From Spirochaetia bacterium (lineage in GTDB: Bacteria; Spirochaetota; Spirochaetia; Treponematales; Breznakiellaceae): DNA of 64,000 bases. Shown one piece after another: positions 17,182 through 24,894 of the stretch. Position 1 is the stretch's first letter. Every line of letters starts with the position of its first letter. Location: the NCBI GenBank assembly GCA_025997595.1, contig BNUU01000001.1, forward strand, positions 310,001 through 374,000. Direction: 5' to 3'. Below the pieces are notes generated by a model. The model ran no database searches. It worked only from the letters and a program-made list of their open reading frames with translations, and was not told the origin of the DNA. The translations under genes and the position numbers were made by a program.

Positions 17182-19085
17182 TGGGCCTCCCTATTCTCGC
17201 AGTTCCCTGCGTTGAAAAGGGGAGGGGAGGGGGCCATCTGGTCCGTTCCGCCGCCCTGGTCAGGGACCTCCGCGCCCGCGGCCGGGAAGCCTTTCTCTAT
17301 TTACCCGGTTCAGAGGGTATAGCCGGCATTGCCCCCCATTTGAGCCCCTTCCTCAAAGATATCGACCCCGGCCGGATCATTTCCGGCCAAAAAGCCGTGG
17401 CGGCAAAACAATGGGCCTTCATCATCCTGGACCGTTTCAGTACCCCCGCGGAGGAATACCCCTTCTGGTCCTCCCTGGCCCCCCTGATCGGCATCGACGA
17501 AGGGGGCTCTTGCCGGGATGATTTTGACTTCCTCATCGACCTGCTCCCCGGCCCCCCGCGCCGGTCAGGGCCGAACATCCTGGACCTCTCCCTGCTTCCC
17601 CTGCCGAAAAACCGCCGGCCCCATCCCTGGGAGACCCCGCAAGCCCCGGCCTGCCGCCTGCCCCCCAGGGTGAAGTTCTCTGCCGGCCAGGCCGCCGCGC
17701 CCCTCAAGGTCCTCATCAGCTTCGGTACGGAAGATCTCGCAGGACTCGGGAAAAGGTGCCAGGCACTGTTTTCCAATCCGCATCTGGCGCTCACCCTGCT
17801 GGGCGGCGCCGCGGGGCAGCGCATCCCCAATCTGTCGGAACATCTTGCCGAATACGACCTGTTGATAACCCACTTCGGCCTTACCGCCTTTGAGGCCATA
17901 TACGCCGGAACCCCGGTCCTGCTGGTTTCCCCCGGCGCGTACCACGAAAAACTCAGTCGGTCCGCCGGCTTCATCTCCGCCGGTATTGGTAAACGGGGTG
18001 TCCGCCGGGCATCCCGGCTGCTCGCCCGAAAGTCCGGGAGCCGGGAAACCGCCCTTAACCCGGCCTTTTTTGAAAAACTGAACAGGAACTGCCAAAAAAT
18101 CGCCGAAAAATACGGCTTGAGCCAAACCCCGGAACGGAGCTTTGCGGACCTGGCGGAAACAATCAGCCCCCATCTGAGCCGTGCCGCAGGGGGCGTTCAT
18201 GTCTGCCCCGCCTGTGGCGCCCAATCCGCCGCCACCGGGCCCCACCCGGTATCGGCCCGTTTTCCCGACCGGACCTACCGCCGCTGTCCCGGCTGCGGCA
18301 TGGTCTATATGAACCGCCTCAACCCCCCTCCCATCGAATATGAGCGGGAATACTTCTTCGATTTTTACAAAAAACAGTACGGCAAAACCTATATCGAAGA
18401 TTTTCCCAACCTCATCAACATGGGTAAAAAACGGCTCGCCCTCATCAAATCCCTGCTGGCCCATTCCGGCAGCCCTGTTTCCGGCGGTACCGCCGGACCG
18501 CTCCTCGACATCGGCTGCGCCTACGGGCCCTTTTTGCAGGCGGGTCGTGCTGCGGGCTTTGAGCCTACCGGTATCGATCCTGCCGGGGACGCCGTAGCGT
18601 ATGTCAAAAAAGAACTCGGGCTGCCCGCCTTCCAGGGTTTTTTCCCGGAGACCACCCTGCCCGAAGTGTTGAAGGACAGCGCCTTCTCCGCAGTGACCCT
18701 CTGGTACGTAATTGAGCATTTCCGCTCTCCCCGGACCGCACTGGAAGAATGCCGCCGCATCCTCATGCCCGGCGGGGTACTGGCCTTTTCCACCCCCTCT
18801 TTTCAGGGCATTTCAAGCCGGAAGTCTCCCCGGAGCTTCCTCGAAAACAGCCCCGCCGACCACTGGACGGTCTGGAGCCCCGGCCGCTGTAAAAAACTCC
18901 TTAAAAAAGCGGGGTTCACCTTAAAAAAAATCGTCGTAACCGGCCGCCATCCTGAACGTTTTCCTTTTATCGGGAACTTCATCGGGCAAAAGCGCGGCCC
19001 GGTATATCAATTTCTGATCCTGTTAAGCCGAATTTTTGGGCTGGGGGATACCTTTGAAGTTTACGCAATAAAGGACAGCATATGA
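17181..19085 (+). CDS. PseG-like glycosyl hydrolase/transferase fused to a class I methyltransferase
   Basis: A 634-residue two-enzyme fusion. Residues about 1-310 resemble PseG, the UDP-sugar hydrolase of pseudaminic acid synthesis: the N-terminal GRGGGHLVRSAALVRDL supplies the GxGHxxR site, and DLLITHFGLTAFEAIYAGTP is the GT-B-type nucleotide end. A zinc ribbon follows (CPAC at 342-345, CPGC about 375). Residues about 390-634 are a SAM methyltransferase with DIGCAYG (443-449) and LWYVIEHFRSP. Together they suggest removal of a nucleotide and C- or N-methylation of a sugar. TAATG and ATGA overlaps tie it to the neighbours on both sides. Confidence 0.82.
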   Translation: MGLPILAVPCVEKGRGGGHLVRSAALVRDLRARGREAFLYLPGSEGIAGIAPHLSPFLKDIDPGRIISGQKAVAAKQWAFIILDRFSTPAEEYPFWSSLAPLIGIDEGGSCRDDFDFLIDLLPGPPRRSGPNILDLSLLPLPKNRRPHPWETPQAPACRLPPRVKFSAGQAAAPLKVLISFGTEDLAGLGKRCQALFSNPHLALTLLGGAAGQRIPNLSEHLAEYDLLITHFGLTAFEAIYAGTPVLLVSPGAYHEKLSRSAGFISAGIGKRGVRRASRLLARKSGSRETALNPAFFEKLNRNCQKIAEKYGLSQTPERSFADLAETISPHLSRAAGGVHVCPACGAQSAATGPHPVSARFPDRTYRRCPGCGMVYMNRLNPPPIEYEREYFFDFYKKQYGKTYIEDFPNLINMGKKRLALIKSLLAHSGSPVSGGTAGPLLDIGCAYGPFLQAGRAAGFEPTGIDPAGDAVAYVKKELGLPAFQGFFPETTLPEVLKDSAFSAVTLWYVIEHFRSPRTALEECRRILMPGGVLAFSTPSFQGISSRKSPRSFLENSPADHWTVWSPGRCKKLLKKAGFTLKKIVVTGRHPERFPFIGNFIGQKRGPVYQFLILLSRIFGLGDTFEVYAIKDSI

Positions 19086-20689
19086 AAGAACGAATCATGA
19101 TACTTGGCGCGGGAGTAATGCAGGGCCCGGCCCTCAAAATTGCCAAAGAGCTTGGCTTTTCCACTCTGGCGGTGGACGCCGACCCCAATGCCCCCTGCGT
19201 ATCCCTGGCGGATCGGTTTGAAAAGGTTGATCTTAAAGATAAGGAAGGCATCGAAGCCCTGGGCCGCTCCCTTTTAGCCGATGAAGCCGGCGGCGGCCTC
19301 GCCGGAATCCTCACCGCGGGGACCGATTTTTCCGCCTCCGTGGCCTGGGCCGCCGAAAAGCTGGGACTCCCCGGTATCCCCTACGAGGCGGCCCTGAACG
19401 CCTCCGACAAGGAGCGGATGCGCCGCTGTTTCAAGGCCTCGGGCATACCTTCCCCGGAATTCACCATCCTTACAAGCCCGCCCCCGGCGGGCGCAAAGGA
19501 CTTTCTCCCCTTTGCCCTGCCTGCGGTGGTTAAGCCCGTGGACAACATGGGGGGCCGGGGCTGCCGCCGGATAGACACCCCGGAAGAATTGGGGGAAGCG
19601 GTCGCCGATGCCCTCAGGTTTTCCCGCTCAGGCCGGGCCATTGTGGAAGCCTTCATGGACGGCCCGGAATTTTCCGTGGACGCCATCGTCTACAACGGGG
19701 AAATCACCATCTGCGGCCTTGCGGACCGGCACATCTACTTTCCCCCCTACTTTATCGAGATGGGCCATACCATGCCCACGAATTTTTCTCCGGCGCAGCA
19801 GAAACAGCTCCTGGATGCCTTCACCGCCGCGGTCCGTTCCCTGGGCATCGCCGGGAAGGACTGCTGCGGCGCCGCCAAGGGGGACATCAAACTTACCCCC
19901 AATGGCCCCATGATCGGGGAAGTGGCCGCCCGGCTCTCCGGGGGCTACATGTCCGGCTGGACCTATCCCTACGCCTCCGGTGTAGAACCCACCCGGGCCG
20001 CCATCCTCATCGCCGCGGGCCGCCGGCCGGAAGGCCTTGAACCCGGCCGCGCCTGGACCTGCGCCGAACGGGCCTTTATCTCCATCCCCGGCAAGGTCCG
20101 CAGCATCCGGGGCCTGGACAAAGCCAGGGCCACAAAGGGGGTCCGTGACCTCTTCCTCCGAGCCGAGCCGGGGAAGACCGTTACCTTCCCGGAAAACAAC
20201 GTCTCCAAATGCGGCAACATCATCGCCGCCGCCCCCGGCCGCGCCGAAGCCGCCGTCGCCGCAGAAACCGCCGCCCGCTCCGTCCTCATCCGCCTGGAGT
20301 CGCCGAATGCGGAAACCGCCGCCTTCCTCGCCGAAACAGGGGCTTTCCCCCCGGCCGCCTTTACCCTCAATTCCGAACTCCGGACCGCTCTGGCAGAGCT
20401 GCCCGACCCGGAACTCGTCGGCAAGGCGCCGGGAAGCGGCGCAGCGCAGCCCATCGCCATCCTCCCATTCCCGGCATTCACCGCCTCGGGCCTCCGTGAC
20501 TATACCGGCAGGACCATCGAAGAAAGCCTGGAAGCCCTGCGGCTCATCACCGGCCTGCCTTTGCCGGTAAAAGAAGCGGCCGGGGCGGGGGAGGGGACCC
20601 TCTTGCTGGGCCGCCGCTTCTGGTCCGCCCTTATTCGCGGCGGTTACCAGGGCGCGGCATATGTTGTAGACGAAATAAACGGCGATTAG
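19082..20689 (+). CDS. ATP-grasp ligase of the spiro-SPASM cluster
   Basis: A 535-residue ATP-grasp protein. The N-terminus (IMILGAGVMQGPALKIAKELGF) is the preATP-grasp Rossmann-like domain; the central ligase has PAVVKPVDNMGGRGCRRI (ATP-binding loop), AIVEAFMDGPEFSVDAIV and the metal site IGEVAARLSGGYMSG. About 160 further residues form a C-terminal domain. The family joins a carboxylate to an amine or thiol using ATP, so this enzyme may attach an amino acid or similar group to the sugar made by the cluster. It starts in an ATGA overlap and is the last gene before the amidase, 14 bases away. Confidence 0.85.
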   Translation: MKERIMILGAGVMQGPALKIAKELGFSTLAVDADPNAPCVSLADRFEKVDLKDKEGIEALGRSLLADEAGGGLAGILTAGTDFSASVAWAAEKLGLPGIPYEAALNASDKERMRRCFKASGIPSPEFTILTSPPPAGAKDFLPFALPAVVKPVDNMGGRGCRRIDTPEELGEAVADALRFSRSGRAIVEAFMDGPEFSVDAIVYNGEITICGLADRHIYFPPYFIEMGHTMPTNFSPAQQKQLLDAFTAAVRSLGIAGKDCCGAAKGDIKLTPNGPMIGEVAARLSGGYMSGWTYPYASGVEPTRAAILIAAGRRPEGLEPGRAWTCAERAFISIPGKVRSIRGLDKARATKGVRDLFLRAEPGKTVTFPENNVSKCGNIIAAAPGRAEAAVAAETAARSVLIRLESPNAETAAFLAETGAFPPAAFTLNSELRTALAELPDPELVGKAPGSGAAQPIAILPFPAFTASGLRDYTGRTIEESLEALRLITGLPLPVKEAAGAGEGTLLLGRRFWSALIRGGYQGAAYVVDEINGD

Positions 20690-20703
20690 GAACCAGTAAA
20701 ACG

Positions 20704-21882
20704 ATGTCAGTGATGCCGGGAGAAAGAAGAATTTTAACCACAAAGAGCACAAAGTACACGAAGGAAGAAGAGAAGGAGAAAATAAGATTTAAATTTTCCT
20801 TTTTTTCCTCTTCTCCCTTTGTGTCCTTTGTAGTTATCCTCCTCTTTTTGCCTGTCTTCGCATCCGCCCAAACCCCCGTCCCCAACAGCAAGCTCTATTC
20901 CCTGGACGAAGCCATCGCCGCCATGGGGCCCTCCCCGGCCTTCCGCTGGGACCCCTTTTTCGGTTCCGGGGTGTTTACCGTTGCCGGGCATACGGCGGCT
21001 TTTACCGCAGGGGACCCGGGGGGGACGGGGCTGCTCATGGTGGACGGCAGGGAAGTTTTTACCGTCCCCGCGCCCTATCTGGTCAGGGGGCTCCTTTTTT
21101 TCCCCGAAGCCTTCGTCACTGTGGCGGAGGGCGCCCTTTCCCGGTATCTGGCGGAGGAGGCTTCCCGGTTCAGGATCGCCGCAATCATCGTGGACCCCGG
21201 CCACGGGGGCAAGGACTCGGGGGCGGTGGGGGAATTTACCATAGGAGGTAAGCCCTTCCGTTCGGTGGAAAAGGATATCACCCTCAAGGTATCAAAACAG
21301 CTCCATTCCCTCCTTTTTAAGGGCTTCCCGGACAAGCGGGTCCTCCTCACCCGTGCAGGAGACAGCTTCCCCTCCCTGGAAGACCGGGTAGCTATCGCCA
21401 ACGGGGTCACCCTCAAGGATAACGAGGCCATCATCTATATCTCGATCCACGCCAATGCCTCCTTAAACAGGACCGCCCGGGGTTACGAAGTCTGGTATTT
21501 AAGCCCCGAGTACCGCCGGGAAGTGATCGACAAGTCAAAATACGACGATCCCGATGACATTATCTCCATCCGTAACGCCATGCTGGAAGAGGAATTCACC
21601 ACCGAAAGCATCATGATGGCCCAGTCTATCCTGGGCAGGATCACTGAAGCGGTGGGAAGATCCAGCCCCTCACGGGGGATCAAGGCGGAGGAATGGTTTG
21701 TGGTACGGAACGCCCGGATGCCTTCGGTTCTGGTGGAACTGGGCTTTGTCACCAACCAGGAGGACGCCCTCCTCATGGCCGACGACGGATACTTGCAAAA
21801 GGTAAGCGAAGCGTTATATAAAGGAATAGGCGATTTTGTGAGTACCTTTGAACGCTCAGGAGGATTTACCGCCATTCAATGA
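20704..21882 (+). CDS. N-acetylmuramoyl-L-alanine amidase (Amidase_3), signal peptide built from a repeat
   Basis: Cuts the amide bond between muramic acid and the stem peptide in the periplasm. The zinc amidase domain starts near residue 157 (IIVDPGHGGKDSGAVG) and includes YISIHANAS and VLVELGFVTNQED. An N-terminal beta domain (about 60-150) precedes it. The signal peptide region, residues about 9-45, is encoded by a copy of the dispersed inverted repeat: Lys-rich TTKSTKYTKEEEKEK then FVSFVVILLFLPVFASA. Start could be ATG 20704 or 20713. GerMN and flaA genes follow; the amidase-GerMN-flaA order is, as I recall, also seen in other treponemes. Confidence 0.88.
   Translation: MSVMPGERRILTTKSTKYTKEEEKEKIRFKFSFFSSSPFVSFVVILLFLPVFASAQTPVPNSKLYSLDEAIAAMGPSPAFRWDPFFGSGVFTVAGHTAAFTAGDPGGTGLLMVDGREVFTVPAPYLVRGLLFFPEAFVTVAEGALSRYLAEEASRFRIAAIIVDPGHGGKDSGAVGEFTIGGKPFRSVEKDITLKVSKQLHSLLFKGFPDKRVLLTRAGDSFPSLEDRVAIANGVTLKDNEAIIYISIHANASLNRTARGYEVWYLSPEYRREVIDKSKYDDPDDIISIRNAMLEEEFTTESIMMAQSILGRITEAVGRSSPSRGIKAEEWFVVRNARMPSVLVELGFVTNQEDALLMADDGYLQKVSEALYKGIGDFVSTFERSGGFTAIQ
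20729..20838. repeat. CACAAAG-type dispersed inverted repeat inside the amidase gene
   Basis: Left arm TTTTAACCACAAAGAGCACA with ACACGAAGGAAGAAGAG; right arm CTCTTCTCCCTTTGTGTCC ending TTGTAGTTAT. It lies wholly within the amidase coding frame, covering residues about 9-45. Confidence 0.78.
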
Positions 21883-22367
21883 ATGCGATCATTAATAAAA
21901 GCAGACGCCGTTTTTTGGCCCTTTTGCTCCTGGGAATTTTCGCTTTTGCCGAATTTATGGTTTTGGGGCTTGTCAGACGGACCTTTGTATTTTATTCTAT
22001 TAATAACCAGTCGATGAAAGTGGAAGACCGTATGCTAAGGCGATCATCGAACCGGGAGTTTGACATTGGCAGGTATGTGGAGGAGGTCCTTCTGGGACCG
22101 GTTTCACCGGATTTGGCGCCCCCGTTTCCCCGGGGAACCAGGCTCCAATCCCTCCTGTACCGGAACGGGGTGGTTTATGCGGATCTTTCAGAATCCGCCG
22201 CCCTGCCTCCCCTGGAGGGGGGGGATGTTTTCCGGAATTTTCGTACCCTGAACGAGGGTATCCGGCGTAATTTTTCCTATGTGAAGGATGTACGGCTTTT
22301 TATAGCCGGAAACGCCGCGTTTAACCATGAATTTCAACGGATTTTTTCCGTAGAAAGAGATAAATAA
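21879..22367 (+). CDS. GerMN-domain membrane protein
   Basis: A 162-residue protein with one N-terminal transmembrane helix (about 11-30) and an exported GerMN domain: RYVEEVLLGPVSPDLAPPFP, then LQSLLYRNGVVYADLSESA. GerMN domains occur in spore germination and cell envelope proteins and are thought to help assembly or peptidoglycan contact. It starts in an ATGA overlap with the amidase stop, so the two probably work together on the cell wall around the periplasmic flagella. The gene is followed by the flaA promoter. Confidence 0.8.
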   Translation: MNAIINKSRRRFLALLLLGIFAFAEFMVLGLVRRTFVFYSINNQSMKVEDRMLRRSSNREFDIGRYVEEVLLGPVSPDLAPPFPRGTRLQSLLYRNGVVYADLSESAALPPLEGGDVFRNFRTLNEGIRRNFSYVKDVRLFIAGNAAFNHEFQRIFSVERDK

Positions 22368-22378
22368 CCTAAAAAGCG

Positions 22379-22406
22379 TTGACAAATCTTGTGTGTTTTG
22401 TATACT
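22379..22406 (+). promoter_or_regulatory. Strong sigma70-type promoter of flaA
   Basis: TTGACA at 22379-22384, 16 bp spacer, TATACT at 22401-22406; flaA starts at 22457 after AAGGAG, giving a leader of about 45 bases. It starts 12 bp after the GerMN stop codon. Confidence 0.75.
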
Positions 22407-22456
22407 TACAAGATAAATAGCTTTTTACGATTAAATGAATGAGAAAGGAGCTTTGA

Positions 22457-23518
22457 ATGAAACGGACGTTCATTCTTGTTGTCATTGTGTCCTTACTTGC
22501 GGGATCCCTGTTTGCCGATGAGGCGATTTTGATCGACTTCACCAAGCTTGCTGCGGATATTTCTGTTAATGATCAGGGGGGCGCCCTTAACCAAAATCAA
22601 CGGACCCTGATGGATTTTTCCAATGCCGCCGGTTCAAATTATAGAGCTCAGGCGGATCAGGGGCTGTTCAAGTCTTCCCTTGCGATTACCAACTGGGATG
22701 TGACCCTGTCATCCTCTTCCCGGACAGTGGAGAATCAGACTGCGAGTTATGTCAGGCCCGCTGCTTCCAAAGAACATGGTACCGTAATGGGTGTCCGGGT
22801 GCATTTCCCGGTGGAAGCCCATAATGCCTGGGCGACAATAAAACCCCCTTTTGAGATCCCTGCTTTTGAAAGCTCAGAGGTCGACGCAGATGGAAACGTC
22901 GTACAGGGAGAAGCGGAAGGTGGCAGCGGTTCTCCCACCCGTTTCGAAGCCTCTGCTGCGGATGACGGTACTCCCCAGTCTGCCTATGGCGTGGTTAAAA
23001 ATGTGGGTACGATTAAATCCGTTGCCGTTAGTGTATACGGTCTCAATTTTCCCCACCATCTGTCGGCGATCCTGATTGACAGTGATGGAAATGAGAAAAT
23101 TGTCTCCATCGGCTATCTCAACTTTGACGGATGGGGAGAACTCGTTTGGAATAACCCCGCCTATGTTCAGGAAGTTCGGAACCGGGAACTCCGGCTCTAT
23201 CCCCTCTATCCTACCTCAACTCCCTTTGTCAAGTTTGGGGGATTCCTGGTTCAGCGCGACGCCAGCGCCCTGGGAGGAGATTTTATCGCCTACTTCAAAG
23301 ACGTAAAGATCATCTACGATAAAGCGACACTTGATACCGAGAAAGACATCGATGATGAGAATGAGTGGGGCATTATCAAGGCCCGTGAAGGAGACAAGGA
23401 TAGGTTTCAGCTGCAGAATTTTGGCAAAAATCAAATTCTCCGGTATCAGGAGCAGCAGAAAAAGGCTATGGATCTGCCTTTTGGTGACCCTGCCCGGAAC
23501 AATAACAGCGCCGAATAA
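22457..23518 (+). CDS. flaA: Flagellar filament outer layer (sheath) protein FlaA
   Basis: Sheath protein of the spirochaete periplasmic flagellum. The 353-residue precursor has a signal peptide (cut near LFA at about 20) and the FlaA core: ILIDFTKLAADI at the mature N-terminus, MGVRVHFPVEAHNAWATIKPP, SVAVSVYGLNFPHHLSAIL and GELVWNNPAYV. It has its own promoter, a good AAGGAG site and a strong terminator, as expected for a highly expressed structural gene. The charged tail (QNFGKNQILRYQEQQKKAMD) is also typical. The neighbouring sugar cluster may modify filament proteins, but nothing in FlaA itself shows that. Confidence 0.92.
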   Translation: MKRTFILVVIVSLLAGSLFADEAILIDFTKLAADISVNDQGGALNQNQRTLMDFSNAAGSNYRAQADQGLFKSSLAITNWDVTLSSSSRTVENQTASYVRPAASKEHGTVMGVRVHFPVEAHNAWATIKPPFEIPAFESSEVDADGNVVQGEAEGGSGSPTRFEASAADDGTPQSAYGVVKNVGTIKSVAVSVYGLNFPHHLSAILIDSDGNEKIVSIGYLNFDGWGELVWNNPAYVQEVRNRELRLYPLYPTSTPFVKFGGFLVQRDASALGGDFIAYFKDVKIIYDKATLDTEKDIDDENEWGIIKAREGDKDRFQLQNFGKNQILRYQEQQKKAMDLPFGDPARNNNSAE

Positions 23519-23552
23519 CATTATTTCAGGTACGTTTATCTGAAAGGATGAA

Positions 23553-23598
23553 AAAGGCTGTCTGAGAACCCAAAAGGTTTTCAGGCAGCTTTTTTTAT
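23553..23598 (+). terminator. Rho-independent terminator of flaA
   Basis: Stem GGCTGTCTGAGAACC pairs with GGTTTTCAGGCAGC (some G-U pairs), loop CAAAA, then seven T. It isolates flaA from the alarmone synthetase gene that follows. Confidence 0.85.
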
Positions 23599-23616
23599 AA
23601 CATAGAGGCCCGAATA

Positions 23617-24846
23617 ATGGATCCTATTACGCTTCCGGATCAGAACACCCTCAGGCAGGAATATGAAAAATATTCGAAGGCCCGGGCCTTAACGACTTTT
23701 GATCTGGAAGCCCTGGTTGAGAAAACAGTTACGGCCCTTGGTTCCCGGTCCACGGTAAAGGGTCGCCCCAAGGACTTTGCCAGCTTTTTCAAGAAATATC
23801 TTCGTATTTTAAAGGACAGGGACGGCCCTGAGCCGGTGGTTATCACCGATCTTATCGGTATCCGGGTTGTATGCCCCTTTCTTGAAAATCTTGATGCGGC
23901 GGTAAGGCTCATAAAAGAAAAATTTGAAGTTATCGAGGTAGAAAAGAAGGGATCAAATTATTCCTTTAAGGAATTCGGCTACGAATCTACCCATCTTTTG
24001 GTAAAAATCCCCGGGGATATCGTGAAAAATCGGGGGTATTCCGGCTCCGAGGTGGCGGAAATACAGATCCGGACCCTCTTGCAGGACGCCTGGGCGGAGG
24101 TGGAGCATGAGCTGGTGTATAAGGCGGAATTTACCCCCTTTGACGAGCCCATGAAGCGGAAACTTGCCGCAGTCAATGCCTCCTTAAGTCTGGCGGATAC
24201 CATCTTTCAGGAGGTGCGGGTCTACCAGCGGCAGTTAAATGAGGAAATGGGGAAGCGGCGGGAATCCTTCTTCCAGAAAATCGAAGAATCTACCGATGCC
24301 CTGCTCTTTGATACGGAGGTGAAACAGCGGGGTACTGTGGCGGCGGCGGACAAACCCCCGCCCCCCCCCGGCGGTTCTGTGGATGATCTCCTCCTTAATG
24401 CGCTCTATGCGCATAACAAAAACCAGTTTAACGAGGCGGCCACCTTTTACAGCCGTATCCTGGAAATGAGAATCGACGACGCAATCCGTTCCCTTATCTA
24501 TAAACACCGGGGGATGGCCTATTTTGCCCAGTCAAAATACCAGGAAGCCATCGAAGACTTTAGCTATTCCCTGAAATGGGATAAAAAAGCCTATAAGGCC
24601 GCCTATTACCGGGGGGTGGTATGGGCGGTCCTGCAGCGCTATAACGAGGCGGCGGCGGATTTTTCCCTCTCCCTGGAGCTGAACCCCTACCAACCCTTCT
24701 GCCTGTTCAGGCGGGCCCAGGCCTGGTACCACACCGGGGACTACCCCCAGGCCCTTGGAGACTGCGAGGCATCCCTGGCCCTGGAACCGGACAATGAGAC
24801 GGTTCGGAAATTACGGGATCTGCTGCTCGGCAAATTAAAGATGTAA
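23617..24846 (+). CDS. RelA/SpoT-type alarmone synthetase with TPR tail
   Basis: Probable small (p)ppGpp synthetase. Residues about 1-240 carry a synthetase domain without an HD hydrolase: VKGRPKDFASFFKKYLR, TDLIGIRVVCPF (78-89), GYESTHLLVKIP and EIQIRTLLQDAWAEVEHEL (about 149-167). After a Pro-rich linker come about four TPR units (YAHNKNQFNEAATFYSRIL, MAYFAQSKYQEAIEDFSYSL, VVWAVLQRYNEAAADFSLSL, WYHTGDYPQALGDCEASL). The TPR part should bind a partner that steers or senses stress. It sits between a terminator and the GH13 gene. The usual GYRSIH block is altered to GYESTH, but key acidic residues remain. Confidence 0.85.
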   Translation: MDPITLPDQNTLRQEYEKYSKARALTTFDLEALVEKTVTALGSRSTVKGRPKDFASFFKKYLRILKDRDGPEPVVITDLIGIRVVCPFLENLDAAVRLIKEKFEVIEVEKKGSNYSFKEFGYESTHLLVKIPGDIVKNRGYSGSEVAEIQIRTLLQDAWAEVEHELVYKAEFTPFDEPMKRKLAAVNASLSLADTIFQEVRVYQRQLNEEMGKRRESFFQKIEESTDALLFDTEVKQRGTVAAADKPPPPPGGSVDDLLLNALYAHNKNQFNEAATFYSRILEMRIDDAIRSLIYKHRGMAYFAQSKYQEAIEDFSYSLKWDKKAYKAAYYRGVVWAVLQRYNEAAADFSLSLELNPYQPFCLFRRAQAWYHTGDYPQALGDCEASLALEPDNETVRKLRDLLLGKLKM

Positions 24847-24894
24847 CAAATATGATCACCATTGCGGCAAAATACCGCGAAAAGGAAAGCCGGT

